A DNA stretch of 32,605 nucleotides from Rubrivivax sp. (GTDB lineage Bacteria > Pseudomonadota > Gammaproteobacteria > Burkholderiales > Burkholderiaceae_C), in the NCBI GenBank assembly GCA_021297985.1, contig JAJTGU010000005.1, positions 1-32,605 of the forward strand, written 5' to 3'. This document shows, piece by piece, positions 19,514 through 27,535 of this stretch (the first letter of the stretch is position 1; each line of letters begins with the position of its first letter). Made by a program: the position numbers and the translations under genes. The notes under the pieces were generated by a model. It saw nothing but the letters and a program-made list of their open reading frames with translations. It was not told the DNA's origin and searched no databases.

Positions 19514-20343
19514 GTCTGGCGCACCGGCTCAGGCGGGCACCCCTGCCAAGCTTCTTGATGCTGACCTTTGTCTGGTCCTGGGCTTGCTGGGGGTTGTCGC
19601 CCGTCATCAAGGCGCAGTGGCCCTGGCTGGCGACGCTGCTGATGTTTGCCGGCAGCTTCGGGCCCAGCCTTGCCGCAGTGGTGGTGGTTGCGAGCACCCG
19701 CAAGTGGCTGGGCCTGCGCGCCTGGTTGGGACGCTGCCTGCGGTGGCGCATCGGTTGGGCTTGGTGGGCCTTCGCGCTGCTCTTGCCGCTGGCCGTGATG
19801 TCCATCGCGGCGGGCCTGCACATCGCGCTGGGTGGCGCCATCGCCACGTCGCCCGCATCCGGGCATTGGCTGATGACCCTCGTGAATCTGCCGCTGATCC
19901 TGCTGCTGGGCGGGCCTCTGGGTGAAGAGTTCGGCTGGCGCGGCTTTGCACTGCCCATGCTGCAGGAACGGTGGGGGCGGCGCAACGCCAGCCTGGGCTT
20001 GGGGCTGGTGTGGGGCGTGTGGCACCTGCCGCTGTTCTTCATCGATGGCACCTCGCAGGCCCACATCCCGCTCGCGCTGTTCTTGCTGAGCGTCGTGGCC
20101 ATGTCCGTCCTGTTCGCGTGGCTGGTCCAGCGCACCGCGGGCAGCGTGGTGGCGGCATTGGTGCTGCACACTGCCATCAACTTCTGGCCGACCGTCGTGC
20201 CGGTGCTGCCCACTGAAGCCAGCCATCGGGCCTACGCGTTCGTGGTCGCCATGCTGGTTCTGCTGGCTCTTGTGGCATTCGGGCTGATGGGTCAACGCGG
20301 CGCGGTGGGCCCACCCCGGCATTCCGTCCAGGCGAAGCCATGA
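19510..20343 (+). CDS. CPBP-family intramembrane metalloprotease
   Basis: A 277-residue membrane protein with about seven helices and the CPBP (Abi/CAAX-protease-like) motifs. Motif 1 is GEEFGWRGFALP (Glu139, Glu140, Arg144), motif 2 is GLVWGVWHLPLFF (His172), and the last motif is LVLHTAINFW (His220, Asn224). Members cleave proteins within the membrane, and some act in bacteriocin maturation or self-immunity; the target here is unknown. The GTG start overlaps the stop of the broken gene (GTGA) and the stop overlaps the next start (ATGA), so it belongs to the plus-strand chain. Confidence 0.88.
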   Translation: MSLAHRLRRAPLPSFLMLTFVWSWACWGLSPVIKAQWPWLATLLMFAGSFGPSLAAVVVVASTRKWLGLRAWLGRCLRWRIGWAWWAFALLLPLAVMSIAAGLHIALGGAIATSPASGHWLMTLVNLPLILLLGGPLGEEFGWRGFALPMLQERWGRRNASLGLGLVWGVWHLPLFFIDGTSQAHIPLALFLLSVVAMSVLFAWLVQRTAGSVVAALVLHTAINFWPTVVPVLPTEASHRAYAFVVAMLVLLALVAFGLMGQRGAVGPPRHSVQAKP

Positions 20344-22322
20344 ACAGCCTCTATCTCGCCCAGGCCGCGGTGCCCGTGGCCCTGATTCTGTGGATGGCGC
20401 TGGCGTCGCCACGCAGCGCGTCAGGCTTCTTGTTGCAGTTTGCCGCCAGTGCCGCCTGTCTGTGGGCCGCCGCCTCGCTCGGCATCTGGCTGGTGCCGCC
20501 GTGGTGGGCGCCCTGGGGGTTCGGTGCGGGCCTCGTGGCCGCTGCGTGGCTGGGGCTGCACAGGCGCCGCCCTTTTGCGTCCCCACATCCCCGGACCCCG
20601 GGCGCGTGGGTTGTTGCAGCCCTGTTCACGACACTGGGTGTGTCCTCAGCCTACGGCATCGTCACTGCATGGCGCAGCCGGACGGTGCCGCCGCTGCCAA
20701 CGGTGAACCTGGCATTCCCGCTGGAGCCGGGCCGCTACCTCGTCGTCAACGGCGGCCGCGACTCCAGCACCAACGCCCATATCGAAACGCTCGATGCCAG
20801 CGTGCCCCGGTTCCGCGATTGGCGTGGGCAATCCTATGGCGTCGATCTCGTGCGGCTGGATGGCCTCGGGCTGCGCGCGCAGGGTCTGCAGCCGGCAGAC
20901 CCGCGGGCCTATCGCATCTACGGCACCCGCGTTCTGGCACCGTGCGCTGGCCAGGTCGTGCTGGCGGTGGACGGTCTGCCCGACATGCAGGTGCCGCAGA
21001 TGGACTGCGAGCACATGGCGGGCAACCACGTCATGCTGCGCTGCGATCAGGCCGACGTGCTGCTCGGCCATCTGAGCCCGGGAAGCGTCCAGGTCCGTGT
21101 GGGCGACGCCGTCGCCACGGGCGTCTGGCTGGGCTCGGTGGGGAACTCGGGCAACACCGGTGAGCCGCATCTGCATGTCCACGCACAACACCCGGGCCCG
21201 GCGGACGCGCCATTGAGCGGCGATCCCTTGCCCATCCTGTTCGACGGCCGCTTTCCCGTGCGTGGCGACCGCATCGGATTTCCACCGATCAGCACCTTGC
21301 CGGCCACGGGGTTCTTGATGCCGGTGTCGTTTTGGCTCTGCCCCCGGGGAAGTCACCGGTTGAGAGGCGTTCAAGTCAAAGTCGGTATCACCCAGGCCCC
21401 GGATGTAGAAGCGCAGGAAGGTGCGACCGAAGTCAGACTCGATGTTCAGGCTCGGCACCCGGCCCGACAGCGCCCGGACGTCCTGGCCGCTGGCGTTGTA
21501 GGTGTCCAGGGCTTCGCCCTTGATCGCCGAAACCGACACGGGAACGTCCCTCCTGTTTTCGAGCCGGCGGCCGCCGGTGACGATGACCTCCTGGAATTGG
21601 CCGGTGTCTCTCTTGGTCGACCATGGTGTTGCTTCCAAGCCGCCACGGGTCTGACCTCAAGAGCAAAACCCTCCCAGCCCCGGCGCGAACTTGCGGACCC
21701 GGGTCGCCTTGCCAGGCATTCACTTGAGCGCCGGCCCTCCGTGAAGCGTCAGAACCGCCTCGGGCTCGCGTCCATCCGGTTTTCGCTGATCCGGCTGCCG
21801 CGCTGGGCGACGGCGCCATCCAGGCCCAGGCCGTTGTCCGAGATCAGGCTGTCGGCGATCAGGCTGGCCCGGTCGGCACGTACGGCAATGCCGTTGAACT
21901 GGAGCTGGGCGCGCTCGATGCTGAAGCGGCCGTCCCCCGCGAAGAGGGCCGTGTCGTTGAGCTCGGCGCGCAGCTCGTGCACCTGCAGCACCGCCCCGCC
22001 ATGCAGCTCGACCCCGACCAGGCTGTTGTGGCTGACGCGCAGCCGCTCGATGCGCCCGGCGGCGCGGAATGACAGTCCGGTCTCGAAGCCACTGATCGTG
22101 CCGTCGCGCACCACGGCATCGTGCGCCAGGGCGTCGATCTGGACACCTTGCGCCACGCCGGTGTCGCTGTTGCCCTGGCAGGCGATGGCGAATCGCGTGT
22201 TCAGACGGCACAGCCCGGGGCCGGCGATGGCGTGGCCGTTCAGGTTGATCGTCACCTGGGGCGCCACGATTCGCAGTGCCGACTGGCCTGCCGGCACAAC
22301 CAGCGGCGCGTTGAGCGTGTAG
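20340..22322 (+). CDS. Membrane-anchored M23 peptidase; frame runs on into unrelated antisense sequence
   Basis: Residues 1-110 carry about four hydrophobic segments. Residues 130-311 are an M23 (LytM-like) domain, an envelope or peptidoglycan endopeptidase fold, with SYGVDLVRLDG (165-175), LLGHL (His244) and EPHLHVHAQ (277-281). The usual first zinc histidine (HxxxD) is Ser165 here, as I recall in a membrane-linked subfamily, so activity is uncertain. Homology ends at FDGRFPVRGDRI, about base 21273. From there to the stop at 22322 the frame reads the antisense of a TonB-receptor fragment and a beta-helix gene and has no protein character. The native end is lost, presumably by rearrangement. 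Only 20340-21273 should be read as meaningful. ATG 20340 overlaps the CPBP stop. Confidence 0.6.
   Translation: MNSLYLAQAAVPVALILWMALASPRSASGFLLQFAASAACLWAAASLGIWLVPPWWAPWGFGAGLVAAAWLGLHRRRPFASPHPRTPGAWVVAALFTTLGVSSAYGIVTAWRSRTVPPLPTVNLAFPLEPGRYLVVNGGRDSSTNAHIETLDASVPRFRDWRGQSYGVDLVRLDGLGLRAQGLQPADPRAYRIYGTRVLAPCAGQVVLAVDGLPDMQVPQMDCEHMAGNHVMLRCDQADVLLGHLSPGSVQVRVGDAVATGVWLGSVGNSGNTGEPHLHVHAQHPGPADAPLSGDPLPILFDGRFPVRGDRIGFPPISTLPATGFLMPVSFWLCPRGSHRLRGVQVKVGITQAPDVEAQEGATEVRLDVQARHPARQRPDVLAAGVVGVQGFALDRRNRHGNVPPVFEPAAAGDDDLLELAGVSLGRPWCCFQAATGLTSRAKPSQPRRELADPGRLARHSLERRPSVKRQNRLGLASIRFSLIRLPRWATAPSRPRPLSEIRLSAIRLARSARTAMPLNWSWARSMLKRPSPAKRAVSLSSARSSCTCSTAPPCSSTPTRLLWLTRSRSMRPAARNDSPVSKPLIVPSRTTASCARASIWTPCATPVSLLPWQAMANRVFRRHSPGPAMAWPFRLIVTWGATIRSADWPAGTTSGALSV
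21354..21611 (-). pseudogene. TonB-dependent receptor, fragment of the plug domain
   Basis: On the minus strand, about 86 codons read as a receptor plug: RDTGQFQEVIVTGGRR (the start of mature receptors), DVPVSVSAIKGEALDT, LSGRVPSLNIES and RFYIRGLGDTDFDLNASQPV. Homology then stops abruptly. There is no signal peptide and no beta-barrel; a full receptor has 700 or more residues. The fragment faces the end of the M23 gene, and the change point near 21354 matches the place where that frame loses its meaning. Immediately downstream another minus-strand frame reads NDTGIKNPVAGKVLIGGNP (about 21276-21332), possibly a second scrap of a receptor. Confidence 0.7.
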
Positions 22323-22492
22323 TGGCCGGGCGCCGAAATCACGAGCGGCCAGCCCTTTGCACTCGGCGCACGGAGCACGGTCGGCTGGTTGTCGCCGGGC
22401 TCGGCGGCGACTCGGGTCTGCGCCCATGACGGCCCGACGCCGACAAGCAGCAGCGCCACGGCAGCGGCGCCCACGAGGGGATGCAGTTTCAT
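21749..22492 (-). CDS. Secreted right-handed beta-helix (parallel beta-helix repeat) protein
   Basis: A 247-residue protein with a clear signal peptide (MKLHPLVGAAAVALLLVGVG, cleavage after SWA). Its body of short repeating strands and turns is typical of a parallel beta-helix: VTINLNGHAIAGPG, HDAVVRDGTISGFETGLSFR, IERLRVSHNSLVGVELHGG and ASLIADSLISDNGLGLDG. Such proteins often bind or cleave polysaccharide, but I see no catalytic signature. The ribosome site before ATG 22492 is poor. It lies downstream of the pilB-like gene on the same strand, separated by a hairpin. It is overlapped entirely by the run-on M23 frame on the other strand, which I regard as non-coding here. Confidence 0.72.
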   Translation of the reverse strand: MKLHPLVGAAAVALLLVGVGPSWAQTRVAAEPGDNQPTVLRAPSAKGWPLVISAPGHYTLNAPLVVPAGQSALRIVAPQVTINLNGHAIAGPGLCRLNTRFAIACQGNSDTGVAQGVQIDALAHDAVVRDGTISGFETGLSFRAAGRIERLRVSHNSLVGVELHGGAVLQVHELRAELNDTALFAGDGRFSIERAQLQFNGIAVRADRASLIADSLISDNGLGLDGAVAQRGSRISENRMDASPRRF

Positions 22493-22591
22493 GGGGGCAC
22501 CCGACCGCAAGGCCGGCCCGTGCAAAGCGACAAGGTCACGCCTTCCCATCGGCCGCGAGCCGCAGGCGCTGAAGGGTCGACTGCCCACAGC

Positions 22592-22628
22592 GCCGCCACG
22601 AAGCGTGCATTCCTGCACGTTCGGCGGC
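22592..22628. terminator. Long imperfect hairpin after the GspE/PilB-like gene
   Basis: The inner stem CGTGCA/TGCACG (22604-22609 with 22614-22619) closes a TTCC loop. An outer stem GCCGCC/GGCGGC (22592-22597 with 22623-22628) extends it across a small internal loop. It begins 20 bases past the stop of the minus-strand ATPase gene, where a terminator is expected. No T-tract follows. Confidence 0.45.
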
Positions 22629-22647
22629 CGCAGGCACCCGACTGGAC

Positions 22648-25155
22648 TCAGGAGTTGGCGCGCACCTCTTTGATGGTCGTCACGCCGGCCAGCACCTTCT
22701 CGATGCCGTCCTGGCGCAACGTGCGCATGCCCTCCTGCAGCGCCCGGCATTGCAGCGCCGCGGCCGACGCGCTGGTCTGCACCAGGTGGCGCAGCCCGCG
22801 TGTGGCCATCATCAACTCGTGGATGCCCGCGCGCCCCCGGAAACCGGTTCCGTCGCAGCGCGGGCAACCCACCGGCCGGTAGCGGGTGATGTGTCCCCCG
22901 CTGCCGAAGCGGACCCGCCACTCGGCGAGCAGGGCATCGGCATCGGGGGCCTGCACGCCGGCCGCCTTGACGTCTTCATTCTCGTAGACGTGCAGGAAGT
23001 CGTGGACCAGTTCCTCCTCGTCCTCGGCGCTGGCGAGCTCGCCAATCCGGCAGTGCGTGCACAGTCGGCGCACCAGGCGCTGGGCCAGCACGCCCAGCAG
23101 CGCGTCGGCAAAGTTGAACGGGTCCATGCCCATGTCCAGCAGCCGTGTCACCGTCTCGGGGGCACTGTTGGTGTGCAGGGTCGACAGCACCAGGTGACCG
23201 GTGAGCGAGGCCTCGACGGCGCACTGGGCGGTCTCGGCGTCGCGGATCTCGCCGACCATGATCACGTCCGGATCGGCCCGCAGGAACGCGCGCAGCGCCT
23301 TGGCGAAGGTCCATTCGATCTTCGGGTTCACCTGCACCTGGCGCAATCCGGCCTGGGTGATCTCGACCGGGTCCTCGGCGGTCCAGATCTTGCGCTCCGG
23401 CGTGTTGATGGTCGAGATCGCCGAGTGCAGCGTCGTCGTCTTGCCGGAACCGGTCGGTCCGACGCACAGCAGCATGCCGTGCGGGCGCTGCATGCCGGTC
23501 TTGATCTGCTCGAGGTTGCGTGGCGACAAGCCGAGGTTGTCCAGCGGGATCGGCTTGCTGCTCGCCAGGAGCCGCAGCACCGCGTCCTCGACACCGCCCG
23601 AGGTCGGGATGGTCGCCACCCGCAGCTCGAGCTTGGAGCCGGCGACGAACTTGGCGAAGTTGATCTTGCCGTCCTGCGGCTTGCGGCGCTCGGCGATGTC
23701 GAGGTCGCACATGATCTTGATGCGCGCGATCAGGGCACTGCGGTAGGTCGGCGGCAGTTCCATGTAGGCGCGCATCTGGCCGTCGCGGCGGAAGCGGATC
23801 CGGATCTTCTCGCGACCGGGCAGGCATTCGACATGGATGTCCGAAACCCCCTGGGACTGCGCCTCGAGGATCATCGAGTTGATCAGGCGCACGAGCTGGT
23901 TGTCGCTCTGCGACACGGCGCCGAGCTCGTCTTCTTCGAAGTTGGTGTCGCTCTGCTCCAGTTCGGCAAGCAGCTTGGTGGCGTTCTCGGTGTCGCGATC
24001 CTGCATCGCCCCGCCGACCACGGCACCACCACCAGGATTGGCGTCGGTGCGGCCCTCGTAGGCGCGGGCAACCGCCGAGTCCAAGGTGCCAGCCCGGGCG
24101 AGCGCCGGCAGCACCTTGCACTGCGCTGCGAACTCGAGCTCGTCAAGCGCACGCCGGTTGCTCGGGTCCTCGAGTGCCACCACCAGCCGCCCGCCGCGCA
24201 GCATCAGCGGCAAGGCCGGCAGTCGGCTCGCGACCGCCAGCGGGATTCGGGCCACGGCATCAGGCTCGACCGGGAAACCGCCGACGTCGACCAGCGGGTA
24301 GCCCATCTTGCGGGACAGTGCCGTTTGCAGGTCGGCGCGCGAGACCAGACCCTGGCGAACGAGCAACTCTCCGAGCGGCACGCTGCGGTCGCTGCGCTGC
24401 TGGACCAGTGCCTCCTGCAGCTGCGCTTCGGTGATGAAGCCCAATGCCGTCAAGGCCTCGCCGATGCGCACCATGGGCATCGAGCTCTGACGCTCCAGCG
24501 CCAAGGCCAGTTCGTCGGGGCTGATGATGTTCTGCAGCAGCAGCACCTCGCCGAGCTTCTGCTGGCGCAGCCGCTCCTGCTCCAACAGGGCCTGCTCGAC
24601 CTGCTGGGGGGTGGCCGAGTGCTGGTCGATCAGCGCCTCGCCGATGCGCATGCCCAACTCCAGCCGATCGTAGGCTGACCGCGGCACGAAGGTCCGCCTC
24701 AGCGTGCCGTCGCCGTCCGGCGCCAGCGGCTCGAAGAAGTACAGGCCCGCGGTGTCCTCGACCGGATCGAGCGTCGTGCCCTCCCAGACCGGGCCTTCGC
24801 GCATCGTCAGCCGGAACGGGGACCCGGCCATCGCCTGCAGGTCGTGCGGCGTCCCGTCAGAAGCCTGGATCGCCAGCAGCGGATCCAGCAGGCGCAGGCG
24901 CCGGAACTGTCCGAAGCGCAGGGTCATCGGCCCGCGCGAGCCGGCCAGTTGAACCCGCATCTTCTCGCGCTGGGGGTCGAATGCCAGCAGCCGCCCGGCC
25001 AAGGTGCGTTTGTTCAGGCCCTCGATCTGGCAACCGAGCGCCACCGGGGTGGCCGCCGGCCGGGGGTAGGCCGAAAGGTCCGGTGTCGGCCAGGCGAATC
25101 CGGCCTCGCCTTCGGTCGGCAGCAGGGTCAGCGGGGGTTGCGACAGGTCAGACAT
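22648..25155 (-). CDS. GspE/PulE/PilB-type secretion or pilus assembly ATPase with N-terminal MshEN-like repeats
   Basis: An 835-residue hexameric-type ATPase that would power type II secretion or type IV pilus assembly from the cytoplasm. Residues 35-165 form an unrecognised domain. Residues 169-282 hold four tandem units of the form (R/K/P)-hydrophobic-GE-x(7)-hydrophobic..AL..Q, as in MshEN modules that bind cyclic di-GMP. The rest is the catalytic core: Walker A GPTGSGKTTT (about 565), Walker B DPDVIMVGEIRDAETA (about 626), HLVLSTLHTN, and zinc cysteines CTHC and CPRC. No other pilus or secretion genes are nearby. ATG 25155 is preferred; the frame is open upstream to 25254. Confidence 0.88.
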   Translation of the reverse strand: MSDLSQPPLTLLPTEGEAGFAWPTPDLSAYPRPAATPVALGCQIEGLNKRTLAGRLLAFDPQREKMRVQLAGSRGPMTLRFGQFRRLRLLDPLLAIQASDGTPHDLQAMAGSPFRLTMREGPVWEGTTLDPVEDTAGLYFFEPLAPDGDGTLRRTFVPRSAYDRLELGMRIGEALIDQHSATPQQVEQALLEQERLRQQKLGEVLLLQNIISPDELALALERQSSMPMVRIGEALTALGFITEAQLQEALVQQRSDRSVPLGELLVRQGLVSRADLQTALSRKMGYPLVDVGGFPVEPDAVARIPLAVASRLPALPLMLRGGRLVVALEDPSNRRALDELEFAAQCKVLPALARAGTLDSAVARAYEGRTDANPGGGAVVGGAMQDRDTENATKLLAELEQSDTNFEEDELGAVSQSDNQLVRLINSMILEAQSQGVSDIHVECLPGREKIRIRFRRDGQMRAYMELPPTYRSALIARIKIMCDLDIAERRKPQDGKINFAKFVAGSKLELRVATIPTSGGVEDAVLRLLASSKPIPLDNLGLSPRNLEQIKTGMQRPHGMLLCVGPTGSGKTTTLHSAISTINTPERKIWTAEDPVEITQAGLRQVQVNPKIEWTFAKALRAFLRADPDVIMVGEIRDAETAQCAVEASLTGHLVLSTLHTNSAPETVTRLLDMGMDPFNFADALLGVLAQRLVRRLCTHCRIGELASAEDEEELVHDFLHVYENEDVKAAGVQAPDADALLAEWRVRFGSGGHITRYRPVGCPRCDGTGFRGRAGIHELMMATRGLRHLVQTSASAAALQCRALQEGMRTLRQDGIEKVLAGVTTIKEVRANS

Positions 25156-25353
25156 GAAGGGGCGCTCGGCAGGCTCGCGGATCACGGCGACGCCCATCCG
25201 GACGCCCGACACGGGGCGTCGGGGACAGGGGCATCTGTCGACCATCGTAGGCAAACAGGCCCCGGCGCAGTGCGCGGAGATGCGGGGCGATTCCGGGTCA
25301 GATCACGCTGACGCCGACGCCGACGCTGCAGTCGCGTCGTCAGCGCAGGCGAC

Positions 25354-26814
25354 TCAGCCGTCCAGGCCCTGGCCCGACCAGGGCAGCATCATCGTCAGCA
25401 GCAGCAGGCGCTCGAATTCCGGCGCGAACCGGTCGATGACGGCCTGCGGGTCCGGACAGAGTCTTTCGTCGGTGATGAGACCGAACTGGACCCCGCCGCC
25501 GTAGCTGAGGATCGACACGCCCATGCCGATGTCTCCCGAGGCAGGCACCCAGAACATGGTCTGGCGCAGCGTCGAGCCCAGGAACTTCAGTGGCTGGGCC
25601 GGGCCGGGCACGTTGGTCATGACCGCGGTCGCCTTCCTGGCGAACATGCCGGTCACGGCGTCCTGGACCGGCTTGACGAACAGGCCCGAGACCGCCAGCA
25701 CGGCAAACGCCAGCAACGGCTGGTAGCTGCCCTTGAGCTCGGCCATGCGGCGATGCACCGCGTAGACCCGCTCGACCGGGTTGGCAATGCCGATCGGCAG
25801 CACCAGCGGCGCAAGGCCGAAGCGGTTGCCCAGCTGCCAGGCCTTGTCGAGCGGACGCAGGTTGACCGGGACCATCGCCCGGATGTCCTTGCCCGTCGGA
25901 TCGTCGCCGCGGTCGGCGAGGTACTGCGCGATCGCGCCCGCGACGCAGGACAACAGGACATCGTTGATCGAGCAGTCCAGGCCCTTGCCGATCGTCTTGA
26001 CGTCCACCAGCGGCAGCGGCTCGCTCCAGGCCACCCGCTTGCGACCCACCGGCTTGCCCTTGAGCAGCGTGGGCGAGTCGTCGGCCATCAGCGCCAGCGC
26101 GGCGACGTCGGACAGCACCTGGGCGCCGCCCCGGGCCATGTCCAGGGAGCCCATCATGGAGCCCATCAGCGAGCCTTGCGGGTGGGCCAGCATGTCGATG
26201 CCACGCGACACGCCGCTGCCGTACATCCCGATGGCCTTGACCGCGACATCGGTCAGCGGCTTGAGCACCGCGTCGGCGAGCCAGTCGGCTTCGCCAGCCT
26301 CGGTCGTGACGCCCGCAGCCGGCTCGCGCGGCCGGCGCCGCGGCGGATCGGCACCTCCGTCCGTGATGCTCATCATCACCGAGATCAGCGCAATGCCGTC
26401 GGCGATGCAGTGGTGGATCCGGGCGATCAAGGCCGAGCCGCCCTCGTAGTGCTCGATCAGGTGGAACTGCCACAGCGGCCGGGTCGGGTCCAGCGGCGTG
26501 CTGCTGAGATGGCCGCACAGCGACTGCAGCGCCTCGCGCTCGCTTTGGCCTGCGGCAGGTTCCAGCACGGCCGGCAGCACATGCCGGGCGATGTCGAAGT
26601 CCGTGTCCTCGACCCAGGTTGCCCCTGCCGCATCGGCCACTGCGCATTGCCGAAAGCGCTCGTACTTCAGAAGCTTGTCGGCAATCCTTGCCCGCAAGGC
26701 GGCCAGACCCACCGCCGGCTCCAGCAGCCAGACACCGACGATCATCATCAGATTGACGTCGTTGTCCATGCGCAGCCAGGCGGTATCCACGCGCGACATG
26801 CGTTCGTCGGCCAT
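25354..26814 (-). CDS. Wax ester synthase/diacylglycerol acyltransferase (WS/DGAT)
   Basis: A 486-residue acyltransferase that joins acyl-CoA to a fatty alcohol or diacylglycerol to make storage wax or triacylglycerol. The active-site motif HHxxxDG is present in ARIHHCIADGIALISVMM (about residues 133-150). Other family blocks are RMSRVDTAWLRMDN at the start, LDPTRPLWQFHLIEHYEGG, CSINDVLLSCVAGAIAQYL, VPVNLRPLDK, TNVPGPAQPLKFLG and ISILSYGG-like SILSYGGGVQFG near the end. AAGGAGA six bases before ATG 26814 fixes the start. The gene is divergent from an acyl-CoA-binding protein gene, which fits a shared lipid role. Confidence 0.92.
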   Translation of the reverse strand: MADERMSRVDTAWLRMDNDVNLMMIVGVWLLEPAVGLAALRARIADKLLKYERFRQCAVADAAGATWVEDTDFDIARHVLPAVLEPAAGQSEREALQSLCGHLSSTPLDPTRPLWQFHLIEHYEGGSALIARIHHCIADGIALISVMMSITDGGADPPRRRPREPAAGVTTEAGEADWLADAVLKPLTDVAVKAIGMYGSGVSRGIDMLAHPQGSLMGSMMGSLDMARGGAQVLSDVAALALMADDSPTLLKGKPVGRKRVAWSEPLPLVDVKTIGKGLDCSINDVLLSCVAGAIAQYLADRGDDPTGKDIRAMVPVNLRPLDKAWQLGNRFGLAPLVLPIGIANPVERVYAVHRRMAELKGSYQPLLAFAVLAVSGLFVKPVQDAVTGMFARKATAVMTNVPGPAQPLKFLGSTLRQTMFWVPASGDIGMGVSILSYGGGVQFGLITDERLCPDPQAVIDRFAPEFERLLLLTMMLPWSGQGLDG

Positions 26815-26920
26815 CGGGTTTCTCCTTGTTATGCGCGGCGTCGCGAGGTCGGTGCGGTTCACGATGCTGGGTAACATCCCCGGCGTCAAGCCCCGATTTT
26901 CACTGCCGGAGACACCCACC

Positions 26921-27175
26921 ATGGCCTCAAGCAAAGCCGCCTTCGACAAAGCCGTTGCCGACAGCAAGCAGCTGCCCGAAAAGCCCGACAACCAGACGCT
27001 GCTGCAGATCTACGCGCTGTACAAGCAGGCCACCGAGGGCGACGTCGAAGGCAAGCGCCCCGGCATGATGGATCTGGTCGGCCGTGCCAAGTACGACGCC
27101 TGGGCGGCCGTCAAGGGCAAGGCCAAGAACGACGCGATGGGCGAGTACGTCGACCTGATCGAGTCGCTGAAATAA
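26921..27175 (+). CDS. Acyl-CoA-binding protein
   Basis: An 84-residue four-helix protein of the ACBP family, of typical length, that binds and buffers long-chain acyl-CoA in the cytoplasm. Signature segments are FDKAVADSKQLPEKPDNQTL, the ligand-binding LLQIYALYKQATEGDV, GKRPGMMDLVGRAKYDAW, and AMGEYVDLIESL at the end. The conserved Tyr and Lys residues that contact CoA (YALYKQAT, AKYDAW) are present. GGAGA lies about 8 bases before the ATG. Its divergent neighbour, 106 bases away, is the WS/DGAT acyltransferase that consumes acyl-CoA. Confidence 0.93.
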   Translation: MASSKAAFDKAVADSKQLPEKPDNQTLLQIYALYKQATEGDVEGKRPGMMDLVGRAKYDAWAAVKGKAKNDAMGEYVDLIESLK

Positions 27176-27196
27176 GGTCGCCGCGCGGCGTCGGCC

Positions 27197-27529
27197 TTAC
27201 TTCTTCTTGGCGGCGGCCTTCCTGGCTGGCGCCGCGGCGGCCTTGGCGAGTTGCGCGTCCAGGTTCTTCTGGATCTCGCCTTCGATGGTCTTGGCGAACG
27301 CCCCCAGCAGGAAGCCGAGCTTGGCTTCCAGGTCGAAGTGGTCCGCCGCCACGATCAACCGTCCGTTGACGCCGCTGCGCACGAACTCGACCGTGTCGCT
27401 GGTCTCGCCTTCGAGCACCGAGCATTCCATGTCGAACTTCTGCTCCACCTCCTCGGCCCAGGCCCAGGCGACCTTGCGCGCCTTGGCCAGGCCCAGGCTG
27501 TGTTCACGGTGGATGCGGATGTCGGGCAT
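27197..27529 (-). CDS. Polyhydroxyalkanoic acid system (granule-associated) family protein
   Basis: A 110-residue protein of the PHA-granule-region family: MPDIRIHREHSLGLAKARKV at the start, AEEVEQKFDMECSVLEGETS, and GVNGRLIVAADHFDLEAKLG. A Lys/Ala-rich tail (KAAAAPARKAAAKKK) resembles that of phasin-like or PhaF-like proteins and may contact DNA or granules. The family is found in polyester-storing Proteobacteria; the molecular role is not well defined. It starts 6 bases after the stop of the upstream aminopeptidase gene, so the two are probably cotranscribed. It converges with the ACBP gene. Confidence 0.85.
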   Translation of the reverse strand: MPDIRIHREHSLGLAKARKVAWAWAEEVEQKFDMECSVLEGETSDTVEFVRSGVNGRLIVAADHFDLEAKLGFLLGAFAKTIEGEIQKNLDAQLAKAAAAPARKAAAKKK

Positions 27530-27535
27530 GGTGAT

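Noticed and set aside
19348..20586. 412-codon minus-strand frame
   Set aside because: Gln/Pro/Arg-rich antisense of the CPBP gene, with no domain.
22750..24678. 642-codon plus-strand frame
   Set aside because: Antisense shadow of the GspE/PilB-like ATPase gene.
25309..25332. Short GACGCC tandem repeat after the acyltransferase gene
   Set aside because: Only three units; too short to claim as a functional repeat.
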